Source: CAWGYT01 sp963826795 | GTDB taxonomy: Bacteria > Planctomycetota > Planctomycetia > Pirellulales > Pirellulaceae | Direction of reading: 5' to 3' | NCBI GenBank assembly: GCA_963826795.1 | Contig: CAWGYT010000018.1 | Coordinates: 310,001-374,000, forward strand | Length of the DNA: 64,000 nt | In this document: positions 55,834 through 64,000 of the stretch, piece after piece | Position numbering within the stretch: the first letter of the stretch is position 1 | Layout: every line of letters begins with the position of its first letter | Made by a program: the position numbers and the translations under genes | The notes under the pieces: generated by a model | The model's input: only the letters and a program-made list of their open reading frames with translations | What the model was told of the DNA's origin: nothing | The model's database searches: none

Positions 55834-57267
55834 CTACTCGTGCGGCTCGGTCATGCGTCCACGGATCCAGGGCCGCCTTGAGCGTCGACTCGGGCAAGAT
55901 CCCCTTTTCCCGACACAGCTCGCGAATCGTCTTGCCGCTGGCGAAAGGCCTCCTTGGCCAGCGACGCCGCCTTCTCGTAGCCGATAGCGGATTAAGGCTG
56001 GTGACCATCGACAGGCTCTTCTCGACCGCCGCCTCGCAGACCTCGGCGTTGGCCTCCATCCCCTCCACGACAGAAGTCGACAAACGCGTTGACGACGCCG
56101 GTCAGCAACTGCGATGCTTTCCAGCGTCGTCGTGCCCCATCACGGGCATCATGATGTTCAGCTGAAACTGGCCGCCGATCGCCCCGCTGACCGCCATCAC
56201 CTGGTCGTTGCCCATCACCCGCGCGGCCACCTGCATCGCGCTTTCGCACATCACCGGATTGACCTTGCCGGGCATGATCGAGCTGCCCGGCTGGCGGCTG
56301 GGCAACTGGACTTCGAAGAAGCCACAGCGCGGCCCGGACCCGAGCCAGCGAATGTTGTTGGCCACGTTGAACAGCGTGACGGCGATCGTCCGCAACTGGC
56401 CGTGGCACTCGACCAGCCCGTCGCGCTGGGCATTGGCCTCAAAGTGATTGACGGCCTCGACGAACGGCATCCCCGTTTCCTCGGCCAGCACCGCGCTGAC
56501 GCGGCGTCCGAATTCGGGATGCGTGTTGATGCCCGAGCCGACGGCCGTGCCGCCGACCGGCAATTCCAGAACCGCCTGCTGTGCCTGCCGGGCCCGCTCG
56601 ATCGACAGCTCGATCTGCCGCGCAAAGCCGCCGAACTCCTGCCCCAGCCGCAGCGGCGTGGCGTCCATCAGATGCGTGCGGCCGATCTTGATGATCTTGT
56701 CCCAGGCCTCGGCTTTGGCCGCAAGTGCCGCGTGCAGCCGCCGCAGGGCCGGCAGCAGTTGATTCTCGAATCTCCACCCCGACCGCCACGTGGATCGCCG
56801 TCGGAAACGTATCGTTGGTGCTCTGCCCCATGTTGACGTGATCGTTCGGATGGATCGGCTTTTCCGTGTGCGAAACGATCCCCCCCCATGATCTCGATCG
56901 CCCGATTGGAGATCACCTCGTTGACGTTCATGTTGCTGGACGTGCCCGAGCCGGTCTGAAAGACGTCGATCGGAAACTCCGCGTCGAACTTGCCCTCGGC
57001 GACTTCGCGGCAGGCCGCCAGCAGCGCATCGACCTGCGTCGTCGTTGAGCGGATTCTTGCCCGAACCGGTCAGCTTGCCCAGGTCGCGATTGGCGACCGC
57101 CGCAGGCGTACTTGACCAGGCCCATCGCATGGATCAGCGCCGGCGGGCAGCGGCCAGCCGGAGATCGGAAAGTTCTCGACGGCTCGCTGCGTCTGGGCGC
57201 CGTAGTAGGCCTCGGCCGGCACCTGGACCTCCCCCATCGAATCATGTTCAATTCGCATCTCGGCCAT
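55834..57267 (-). CDS. fumC: Class II fumarate hydratase (heavily frameshifted)
   Basis: The start MAEMRIEHDSMGEVQVPAEA is followed by YYGAQTQRAVENFPIS, NRDLGKL, FQTGSGTSSNMNVNEVISNR, HVNMGQSTNDTFPTAIH, KIIKIGRTHLMDATPLRLGQ and VGGTAVGSGINTHPEF. The fumarase/aspartase signature GSSIMPGKVNPVMCE follows, and the end restores to LDPW..MTEPHE. About a dozen breaks interrupt it; most are repaired by adding CG at CGCG (for example GGCGCTGATC, GACGACGCAGG, ATTCGAGAATC, TTTCGCCAGC) and one lies in a G8 run near 56881. It hydrates fumarate to malate, the step after SdhCAB. GAAGGGGAAA precedes ATG 57267. Confidence 0.92.
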
Positions 57268-57340
57268 GGTTCGGTTTCCCCTTCCAACAACGGGCATCGC
57301 CTGGAAATCGGTCACATGATAGCGATTGGCAGGGACGCGT

Positions 57341-59064
57341 CTAGGGCGATGCCCCACAACCGCCGCGCACGCGGGCCTCGACCGCGTCTTCCTCGACCGC
57401 GTCTTCCTCGACCGTGCCATCCTCGACCGTGCCATCGTCGACCGCGGCCACGTCCGCCGGGGGCGATTCGACCTGCGAAACGTACAGCGTACCGGCCCCC
57501 AGCGCAAACGATTGGCCGCCTTCGGCAAATACCCGCACGGTGCACGGCCCCTTCGCGTGCACCGGCACTTGCAACTCGGTCTTGAAGCGGCCATTGGAGA
57601 CCGTGACCATCGCGACTGGCACATAGCGATCATCATTGGCGTGGAGATAGACCTCGGTCAGGGCCTGCATCCCCTCGTGCGTCCGATCAAATTCCCGACG
57701 CGGCTCGGGACGAAACGTCAGTTGCCCCCGCCGACACGCCAACTCGACCGTGCAAGCGGCCGGCCACCGGACAACTGCGCCGCTGACGGTCACCAACTCG
57801 CCGGGCTGCGCCGAACTCGGCACGGCGAGATCGACGGACTGCGGGTGGGCGATGCGGAGCAGCGGGTCCCCCAGCAAATGGAACATCAGCACGTGTTCAC
57901 GACGCTCGCCGTCCAGATCGTCCCGATTCGGGCTCGAGGGCCCGGGCCAGCGCATCGAGCCAGGGGCGAGTCGACGCCGTCGGCGGGACCTTGCGACGGC
58001 CTCGCGTTTGGCCGCCAACAGCATCTGACCCAACGTCGGCGGACGCTCGTCAAACATCTGCCGCATCAGGGCCTGACTGAGCACCGCCATTCCATAGGGC
58101 ATGGTCACGCGAGATCCACCGATGACCGCAACAGGCCCCTCCGAACGCGTCACCATTCGCTCGGCCAAGCAGTCCGCCGCCCCATCAAACGCCGCCCCAT
58201 AACATGACAGAAAAATAGCGACCGGCGGCCCAGCCGAGCATTCCAATCGTGGTACGTCGTCGACCGTCAGGATCGGCGCCACGCCCAGCGGAACGCGAAC
58301 CCAGTCCAAGCCCTCCCGCTGACCGTGACCCAAGTACACCCAACAAAGGCAGCCCTCGTTCAGCCGCGCAATGACTTGCTCGCGAAATGCGCGTGGGTCC
58401 GGGACAATAGGGGCTCCGCCAGCTGGCATAGGTCATCGACGTTTGGTAGCCCGCGGGAATTCCGGACTGAATGAACGAGCGCGTGGCGGTTTCCAGAACC
58501 GAATCGGCCAGGAAGCCAAATCCACCCACACCCGCCACCAGGTTGATGCGTCGCCGCCAGCCCCCGTCGGGTGCCGATTGCTCGTACCGCCGGATCTTGT
58601 CGAATCATCGTCGTCAGGTCGGCCGGTGAGTCCGCCGGCAGTCGGCCCACGGCCAGATCCGGAACGGCATCATCATCCAGGTCGCCAAACCAACAATCGG
58701 TCGCCAACTCGGGTTCGGACCCCCACTTCGGATTGATCTTTGCTGCCGCCAAATAGGTCGGCAAATGAAACGGTCGCCGGGCCGGATCGAGCTGCACATC
58801 ACCGACCAAAACCAGATGCTGTAAACGGCCTTGGCGCGCGACTCGGCGCACGACGGTGCGGATCTCGGCAGGCGATTCGACGTCGGTCAGAACGGCCAAT
58901 TGATGCCCCTGCCCGGCGCGGTAGTCCAACCAGGGCTGCAGCGCCGGACGGAGGCCCGGGGCACAAACCACCAGCGTATCCACCGCTTCGGCGGGACGAG
59001 ATCGCTCGGGCGGCGCCCCCGGAAGCAGGCAGCACCCCAGGACCCAAAATACGGCCGTTGTCAC
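57341..59064 (-). CDS. Gingipain-like C25 cysteine peptidase domain protein (frameshifted)
   Basis: A short hydrophobic N-terminus ends in GCC (VFWVLGCCLLPGA), which may be a lipobox. A C25 peptidase domain follows: LVVCAPGLRPALQPWLDYR, HLVLVGDVQLDP, CWFGDLDDDAVPDLAVGRLP, the catalytic His region CLCWVYLGHGQREGLDW and catalytic Cys region VAIFLSCYGAAFDG. The C-terminus is a beta-sandwich (DLAVPSSAQPGELVTVSGAV), as in gingipains. GTG 59064 has GGGGAG seven bases upstream. At least two frame breaks occur between about 58600 and 58430. It is predicted to be an extracytoplasmic cysteine protease; specificity cannot be read. Confidence 0.75.
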
Positions 59065-59335
59065 GCGTTAACTCCCCAAGTTCGTTTCATGGTTCACCGT
59101 TCACGACCTTGCGCCGTTTTTTCGACTCGTCGGCCACGCGAACACGCGATCGGCGGCGTCTCCCCCCTGGATTCTAGCGGCTCGGCACGGCCGGGGGCGG
59201 CCCAGGGGCGGCGAAGTGTACCGAAAAGGCGAGCTCCTCGACAACCGCAATGCGGGCCGATTTCCGCGCGGCATTGGGCCGCGATCAAGTTGCCAGCCAA
59301 CCGGTTCGCACGATATAATGCGGCTCCTTAACACT

Positions 59336-59409
59336 GCGGGCGTAACTCAGTTGGCAGAGTGCTGAGCTTCCCAAGCTGGATGTCGAGGGTTCGAGTCCCT
59401 TCGCCCGCT
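59336..59409 (+). tRNA. tRNA-Gly, anticodon CCC
   Basis: The acceptor stem GCGGGCG pairs perfectly with CGCCCGC. The D arm is ACTC-AGTTGGCA-GAGT, the anticodon loop TTCCCAA gives CCC at 59370-59372, and the T arm is GAGGG TTCGAGT CCCTT. The anticodon stem has one G-G mismatch next to a closing wobble pair. The discriminator is T and CCA is not encoded. Confidence 0.92.
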
Positions 59410-59545
59410 CTCCAGGCCTTGGCTTGATGACTCCACCTCGAACGAGGCCGTTCCCACCCCTTGAAGGCCTCGCTCCTTCAACTTGAAGTGCACCATCCCT
59501 GCCCTTGTGACCTCCCACCCTTTGAATCGCTCACGGAGATTATCG

Positions 59546-60832
59546 ATGCGACGTTGTCTCGCCTGGCTATTGACTTCATCTTCTGTCTTGCTCGTCGCGG
59601 CCTGCGTGACAGCGGACAACGCGCCCGCCGGCAACTGGCCCACCTTTCGCGGTGCGCAGCGAACCGCGGTGGCGCCCGACCAAGGCCTGTTGCAGCAATG
59701 GCCCGAGGACGGACCGAGCCTGGTTTGGGAAGCGGAGGGCGCGGGCCGCGGTTACTCGAGTCTGGCGATCGCCGACGGCCGCATCTATACGCTGGGAGAC
59801 AGCCTTTCGACGGCGGATGACAAGGACGAATACTTGGTCTGCTTCGCACAAGATACGGGCAGCCCGTTGTGGAAGGCCAAGACCGGACCTGCCTGGGACT
59901 CGGGAAATGAGTCCTGGCAGAGCTCTCGCAGCACACCGACGGTCGACGGAGACCGCGTCTATGTCTTGACCGCCCAAGGCGAGCTCATCTGCTTCAGCAC
60001 GCAGGGGGATGAGCAGTGGCGGAAGAATCTGAAGGATGACTTTGCCGGAGACAAAGCCGATGGATGGGGCTATAGCGAATCCGTATTGATCGACGGCAAC
60101 AAGCTGGTCTGCACGCCCGGGGGCAGCGAAAATACGATGGTCGCCCTGGATAAAATGACCGGCGATACGCTCTGGTCGTGCGTTCGAGAAGAAGATCGCG
60201 GCGCGGGTCACGCCTCGATCGTGATCGCCGAAGTCGCCGGGACCCGCGTCTACGTGACGACCACCGGTAGTGGCGCCATGGGTGTGCGGGCCGACGACGG
60301 CAAACTGCTCTGGACCTATGAGATTGATCGCACGACGGCCGTGATTCCTACGCCCATCGTCCGAGGCGATCTGGTGTTTTTCACCGCCGGCTATGGGCGG
60401 GGCGGAGCCCTCCTGAGGCAGGTGACGGCCGCCGAGGGCGGCGTGGACGTCGAAGAAATTTATCCGCTGAAACGCGAACTGGAAAACAAGCACGGCGGCG
60501 TGGTGCTCGTCGGCGACTACCTGTACGGCGACTCCGGCGACGGTGGCATTCCCTTCTGCGCCGACCTGATGACCGGCGAGGTCAAATGGAAGAAACGCGG
60601 TTCGGGTCGCAACTCAGCCAGCTTCGTCGCCGCCGATCAGCACCTCTACGTCCGCTACGCCGACGGGACCATGACGCTGGTCAAAGCCACACCGGAGGAC
60701 TTTGAGGAAGTCGGCAGTTTTCAAGTTCCCGGCAGCGGCGACCGCCCCAGCTGGTCGCACCCCGTGATTCTGGATGGCAAGCTCTACCTCCGTGAGGGCG
60801 ACAAGCTGCTGTGCTACGCGCTCCGCGGCTGA
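59546..60832 (+). CDS. PQQ-like beta-propeller lipoprotein
   Basis: A protein of 428 residues. The signal peptide MRRCLAWLLTSSSVLLVAAC ends in a lipobox (LVAAC), so it is probably a lipoprotein. The body is a repeated beta-propeller with PQQ-type blades: NWPTFRGAQRT, LVWEAEGAGRGYSSLAIADG, VYVLTAQGELICFSTQGDEQ, VALDKMTGDTLWSCVREEDR, VRADDGKLLWTYEIDRTTAV and CADLMTGEVKWKKRGSGRN. Such proteins are very common in planctomycetes and usually lack PQQ-dependent dehydrogenase activity. GGAG eight bases before ATG 59546 supports the start over the upstream ATG at 59483. The gene is intact. Confidence 0.88.
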   Translation: MRRCLAWLLTSSSVLLVAACVTADNAPAGNWPTFRGAQRTAVAPDQGLLQQWPEDGPSLVWEAEGAGRGYSSLAIADGRIYTLGDSLSTADDKDEYLVCFAQDTGSPLWKAKTGPAWDSGNESWQSSRSTPTVDGDRVYVLTAQGELICFSTQGDEQWRKNLKDDFAGDKADGWGYSESVLIDGNKLVCTPGGSENTMVALDKMTGDTLWSCVREEDRGAGHASIVIAEVAGTRVYVTTTGSGAMGVRADDGKLLWTYEIDRTTAVIPTPIVRGDLVFFTAGYGRGGALLRQVTAAEGGVDVEEIYPLKRELENKHGGVVLVGDYLYGDSGDGGIPFCADLMTGEVKWKKRGSGRNSASFVAADQHLYVRYADGTMTLVKATPEDFEEVGSFQVPGSGDRPSWSHPVILDGKLYLREGDKLLCYALRG

Positions 60833-60896
60833 GCGTGTCTTGCACCATCGGGTCGTTTTCTACCCGCCGCGTACCCTCACCCGCCTCTGCGAGGCG

Positions 60897-60919
60897 ACCT
60901 CTCCCGGAACGGGAGAGGT
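60897..60919. terminator. Strong hairpin after the PQQ-propeller gene
   Basis: ACCTCTCCCG GAA CGGGAGAGGT is a perfect 10-bp stem 65 bp beyond the stop codon. No T-run follows, so it may be a rho-dependent or processing structure; it is also the first element of the repeat array that follows. Confidence 0.5.
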
Positions 60920-60920
60920 G

Positions 60921-61440
60921 ACACACCCATGTCCCTGCTCCCTAGCGCGGGAGAAGGTGGCCAGCCGCATGTCCCTGCTCCCCAGCGCCGCAGAAGGTGA
61001 CCAGCCGCATGTCCCTGCTCCCCAGCGCCGCAGAAGGTGACCAGCCGCATGTCCCTGCTCCCCAGCGCCGCAGAAGGTGACCAGCCGCATGTCCCTGCTC
61101 CCCAGCGCCGCAGAAGGTGGCCAGCCGCATGTCCCTGCTCCCCAGCGCCGCAGAAGGTGACCAGCCGCATGTCCCTGCTCCCCAGCGCCGCAGAAGGTGG
61201 CCAGCCGCATGTCCCTGCTCCCCAGCGCCGCAGAAGGTGACCAGCCGCATGTCCCTGCTCCCCAGCGCCGCAGAAGGTGGCCAGCCGCATGTCCCTGCTC
61301 CCCAGCGCCGCAGAAGGTGGCCAGCCGCATGTCCCTGCTCCCCAGCGCCGCAGAAGGTGGCCAGCCGCATGTCCCTGCTCCCCAGCGCCGCAGAAGGTGG
61401 CCAGCCGCATGTCCCTTCTCCCCAACGCGGGAGAAGGTGG
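60921..61440. repeat. 40-bp minisatellite, 12 regular copies plus one degenerate
   Basis: The unit starts CCAGCCGCATGTCCCTGCTC and ends CAGAAGGTGA or CAGAAGGTGG. Regular copies begin at 60961 and every 40 bp to 61401; a diverged copy occupies 60921-60960. The only frequent variation is the final A/G. The last copy changes to CCCAACGCGGGAGAAGGTGG, the edge form also seen at the left end. Because 40 is not a multiple of three, long open frames appear in several frames; none is a real gene. Confidence 0.95.
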
Positions 61441-61659
61441 CCGAAGGCCGGATGAGGGGGCGGCCGCCCGCCAACGGGCAGCTTTGTTTGCGGCATTCTC
61501 CGGACGGCATTAAAGTGAAGCGCAGGGATGTCATCGTGGCGTCTCAAGTCGGCTCCTTTTTCCCGCGCGGCGGTTCGAGCCTTGGGAATGATTTTTCTCC
61601 AGACGCGATCACCGATCGAATATCGCACGGGCCGAGTGATTTCACTGGCGCCATTGCGG

Positions 61660-63345
61660 ATGACGAACCGTTTTCGGCGTGCCCGCCCGACGCCTGTTTC
61701 ATGCAGCTCGGCGATCCCACGCGGGTGGCTCGCGGCGATCCTCATCCCCCTCGTGTTCGTCGTTCACGTTCCCGCGCAGGAGATCTCGGCGACGCAATTG
61801 TGGCAAGGTAACGACGGAGCGGTCGCGTTGAGCTTCGCGGCCAGCGAGCCACTCGCTTCGTATGCCCCGACCGCCTTGGCCGTGGACCTCGAGGGCCGCA
61901 TCCAGATTGTGGGAGGGTATCGAGCCGAAGCGGATCTGCTGCCGGTACCCGAGGCGCTGATTTTCGATCTGGACGCGGTGCTGGAACATCCCGAGTCGCT
62001 GCAACAGGGGATCGAGAGCCGCACGTACCGTTCGCTGGAGGCCGCCGCGTTTCCATTTCCGTCTTTCGGCGTGTTACGCGCGATTTCCGACAATGGTCGC
62101 TGGGTTGGTGGGTCCTCCGAGAACATTCAGGGACAATTCGAGGCCACGGTCTGGGCGGTGGACGCTCCGGACACCCCCATTGGGCTCGGCCCGCCCGTCT
62201 CATTCGGCCGAAATGACGTCTGGGACCTGACCGACACGGGCGTCGCGATCGGCACCGACAGCGCGGGGCACGCGTTTCGCGGGATGCCCGCCACCGAACT
62301 TGCGCCGCCCAGCGGAACGCCAACGAATGTCGACGTCTCACTGGCCGCGACGGGCAGTTCGTCCCAGGGCATGCGCTTCGTGGGCGAGGTCACGCTTCAG
62401 GATCACCTGCTGAACGAGGCAAGTCACTGGGCCGTCCAGTGGATCGGCGACGATCCGACCGCCCGCATGCTGCCGACCGCTCCCGGGGCGATCGGAAGTC
62501 GTGCCCGCGCCGTTTCGCCCAACGGTCGCTACGTGGTGGGCTCGGTCGAACTGACGTCCTTGCGACCAATGATTTGGGACGAGGCGCTGCCGGAGGCGAT
62601 CTCCAGCGCAGGGATGACCGATCCTGAGTTTGACGGCGAGGCCCGAGCCGTCACGGATGACGCCTTCTGGGTCGGCGCGAGAACGAACGGTCCCGCCCTC
62701 GATCCGGACGATCGTGCCCTCTTGATGATCGGTTCGGAAGCCTATGACATGCGATCCTGGTTGGCCACCGAACATGGACTTCACGACCTTCCCGCGTTGC
62801 CCGCCGCGATCGATGTGGTGGCGACTCCGGACTTCTATCACATTCTGATAGGGGACGGACTGGCCGCCTACGTCCGCGTGCCACGTGCCAGCGAAACCTG
62901 GGGGGATTTGGATCACGATCGAACTCTCGACGTCGACGATGTCGATCTCTTGAACGCCGCAATTCATCACGCCGCATTCAGCTCGGCGTTTGATCTGAAC
63001 CGGGACGCTTTGATTGACGCAGGCGACCGCGAATACTGGGTCCACCAGCTGAAAGCCACGTTCTTTGGCGACGCCAATCTGGATGGCGAATTTAACTCGT
63101 CCGATCTAATCGAGGTGTTGCAGGCCGGCTTCTACGAACAGCCCACACCCAGCCAGATCTCGTGGAGCACAGGTGACTGGAACGGCGACGCGATCTTCGA
63201 CAGCGGAGATCTGGTGCTCGCCTTCCAGGATCAAGGTTATGAACAAGGTCCTCGATCCGAAATGTTCGTGCCCGAGCCGCCCATGCACGCGTTGCCTTGG
63301 GCCATCAGCTTGCTCGTTCTGACAGCACGACGGCGCGCAAAGTGA
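61660..63345 (+). CDS. Secreted PEP-CTERM protein with dockerin-like repeats
   Basis: A protein of about 561 residues from ATG 61660. The signal peptide is WLAAILIPLVFVVHVPAQE. The middle has repeated segments of the HAF/YD-like propeller kind (AISDNGRWVGGSSENIQGQF, GTDSAGHAFRGM, AVSPNGRYVVGSVELTS, AVTDDAFWVGARTNG). Dockerin-like loops follow (GDLDHDRTLDVDDVDLLNA; FDLNRDALIDAGDREYW; GDANLDGEFNSSDLIEVLQA). The C-terminus is PEP-CTERM-like (FVPEPPMHALPWAISLLVLTARRRAK). The segment GDWNGDAIFDSGDLVLAFQD followed by GYEQGPR is nearly the same as in the proteins at 9191 and 24470. The frame is open further upstream (61528), but the signal peptide fits the later start. Confidence 0.85.
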   Translation: MTNRFRRARPTPVSCSSAIPRGWLAAILIPLVFVVHVPAQEISATQLWQGNDGAVALSFAASEPLASYAPTALAVDLEGRIQIVGGYRAEADLLPVPEALIFDLDAVLEHPESLQQGIESRTYRSLEAAAFPFPSFGVLRAISDNGRWVGGSSENIQGQFEATVWAVDAPDTPIGLGPPVSFGRNDVWDLTDTGVAIGTDSAGHAFRGMPATELAPPSGTPTNVDVSLAATGSSSQGMRFVGEVTLQDHLLNEASHWAVQWIGDDPTARMLPTAPGAIGSRARAVSPNGRYVVGSVELTSLRPMIWDEALPEAISSAGMTDPEFDGEARAVTDDAFWVGARTNGPALDPDDRALLMIGSEAYDMRSWLATEHGLHDLPALPAAIDVVATPDFYHILIGDGLAAYVRVPRASETWGDLDHDRTLDVDDVDLLNAAIHHAAFSSAFDLNRDALIDAGDREYWVHQLKATFFGDANLDGEFNSSDLIEVLQAGFYEQPTPSQISWSTGDWNGDAIFDSGDLVLAFQDQGYEQGPRSEMFVPEPPMHALPWAISLLVLTARRRAK

Positions 63346-63883
63346 CGTGAACCAGCAGGCGGCGCGATTCGCTCGCATCGCTGCATCGTGCCCCCCCAAC
63401 AAGTGCGGATTCGTTCCCTAACTTACGTCCTGCGGTTTTCCCAACCTCGGGAGGGCGAGGCTCCCGGTGTACCGCCCGCGAGGCGAAGCCGAGACGATGC
63501 ACTCGCAGCGCGGAATCGTAGACAAACGGAAGTCGCGCTGCTGAGGATGCGCACGTCAGTGGTCCATCACGCTTGCGACTCGTTTGTGATTCGAGGCGTG
63601 TCGCGACTCATCGCGTTCGCGAAAAAAACGCTGACCGATCCGATTCGGCGATCACTGTGTTTCATAGATCGCCAATCCGCGAATTTTTGGGTCGCGACAG
63701 GATCCGCGGGACATGTGAAACAGGTCGAGCTTCGTCAATTCTTAACCTGGATCTTCCCGGCGTTCACAACCTTTTTTGTGTCCGCGTTCGCGTTTCGCGA
63801 ATCGGTGATTGTGTCCGCGTTCGAGACGAATGAAACGAACAATTGAGTTTGCCAACAGGTTTTTTCAGGAGCAGGAGAAGAAG
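63346..63883. other. Intergenic region with short repeats
   Basis: About 540 bp without a gene. GGGAGGGCGAGGCTCCCGG near 63450 resembles a REP-type hairpin. GTGTCCGCGTTCG occurs twice (near 63778 and 63809) with related GTTCGCG and TTCGCGAATC segments nearby; these could be regulatory sites for the gene at 63884. Confidence 0.4.
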
Positions 63884-64000
63884 ATGACTCGTATTCGAAT
63901 CGCTGCCGTTTTCGCGGCAGCACTCTTCACTTTGGGTTTGGCGTCGGGCGGCGTGCAGGCGCTCGACGTGATCTGGGACGGAGGTGATGGCATCTGGGAC
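63884..64000 (+). CDS. N-terminus of an exported protein (cut by window end)
   Basis: Thirty-nine residues are visible. MTRIRIAAVFAAALFTLGLASGG is a clear signal peptide, and the mature part begins VQALDVIWDGGDGIWD, typical of autotransporter-like or PEP-CTERM planctomycete proteins. AGGAG eight bases before ATG 63884 is a strong ribosome binding site. The rest lies outside the window. Confidence 0.8.
   Translation, partial: MTRIRIAAVFAAALFTLGLASGGVQALDVIWDGGDGIWD

Noticed and set aside
60921..61440. CRISPR-like array
   Set aside because: The 40-bp units are directly adjacent with no variable spacers and no cas genes; it is a minisatellite.
61037..61513. Repetitive proteins in several frames of the minisatellite (MSLLPSAAEG type)
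   Set aside because: They arise in three frames and both strands from a 40-bp unit that is not a multiple of three, with no start signals.

Overview
The window looks like a high-GC planctomycete chromosome segment, most like a Pirellulales-type heterotroph. The signs are the PVC-type membrane-bound dehydrogenase with HEAT repeats and a CxxCH haem site, secreted DUF1501 and DUF1800 proteins, Tat-exported Gfo/Idh oxidoreductases, several PEP-CTERM proteins with dockerin-like repeats, and Gram-negative envelope genes (lpxD, lpxI, dxr, rseP). The assignment rests on gene content only.

Layout. 0.3-8.4 kb: catabolic or secreted genes (PVC dehydrogenase/cytochrome, NAD-dependent epimerase, Gfo/Idh oxidoreductase, DUF1501). 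8.4-29 kb: a repeat-rich accessory stretch with an ORF-less group II intron remnant, five copies of a MITE-like repeat (family 1), two copies of a second one (family 2), a truncated DUF1501 duplicate, a complete IS701-like element, a dead transposase fragment, three PEP-CTERM proteins counting the sorbosone-dehydrogenase-like enzyme at 24.5-26.2 kb, a GH20-like glycosidase, and an apparent operon of BlaI repressor, very large M56 (BlaR1-like) peptidase, DUF1800 and DUF1501. 29.5-44 kb: sigma54 activator, ychF, SGNH-Dabb protein, exported methyltransferase, lpxD-lpxI, dxr-rseP-HAD, ftsH and a response regulator. 44.5-59.5 kb: HU protein with a clear terminator, sdhCAB, a second Tat-exported Gfo/Idh protein, dienelactone hydrolase, fusA, TPR protein, fumC, gingipain-like C25 peptidase and tRNA-Gly(CCC). 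59.5-64 kb: PQQ-propeller lipoprotein, a 40-bp minisatellite, a large PEP-CTERM protein and the start of another exported protein.

How the genes fit together. sdhCAB and fumC are consecutive TCA-cycle steps. lpxD and lpxI are lipid A steps. dxr (isoprenoid precursors) is translationally coupled to the site-2 protease gene rseP. The DUF1501/DUF1800, PEP-CTERM and PVC-dehydrogenase proteins are typical planctomycete exported proteins that probably act on polymers or sugars.

Main caveat and main finding. At least a dozen genes, including fusA, ftsH, dxr, rseP, sdhA and fumC, are broken by small indels. When I restored the frame by hand, nearly every break fitted loss of one CG dinucleotide, or a single base, inside a CGCG (occasionally GCGC) run. 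This looks like a systematic consensus error, not pseudogenisation, and the affected genes are annotated as single CDS spans. The 8.4-29 kb stretch has no such breaks. A second finding is that the ends of the family-1 repeats supply the stop codons and short C-terminal tails of neighbouring genes.
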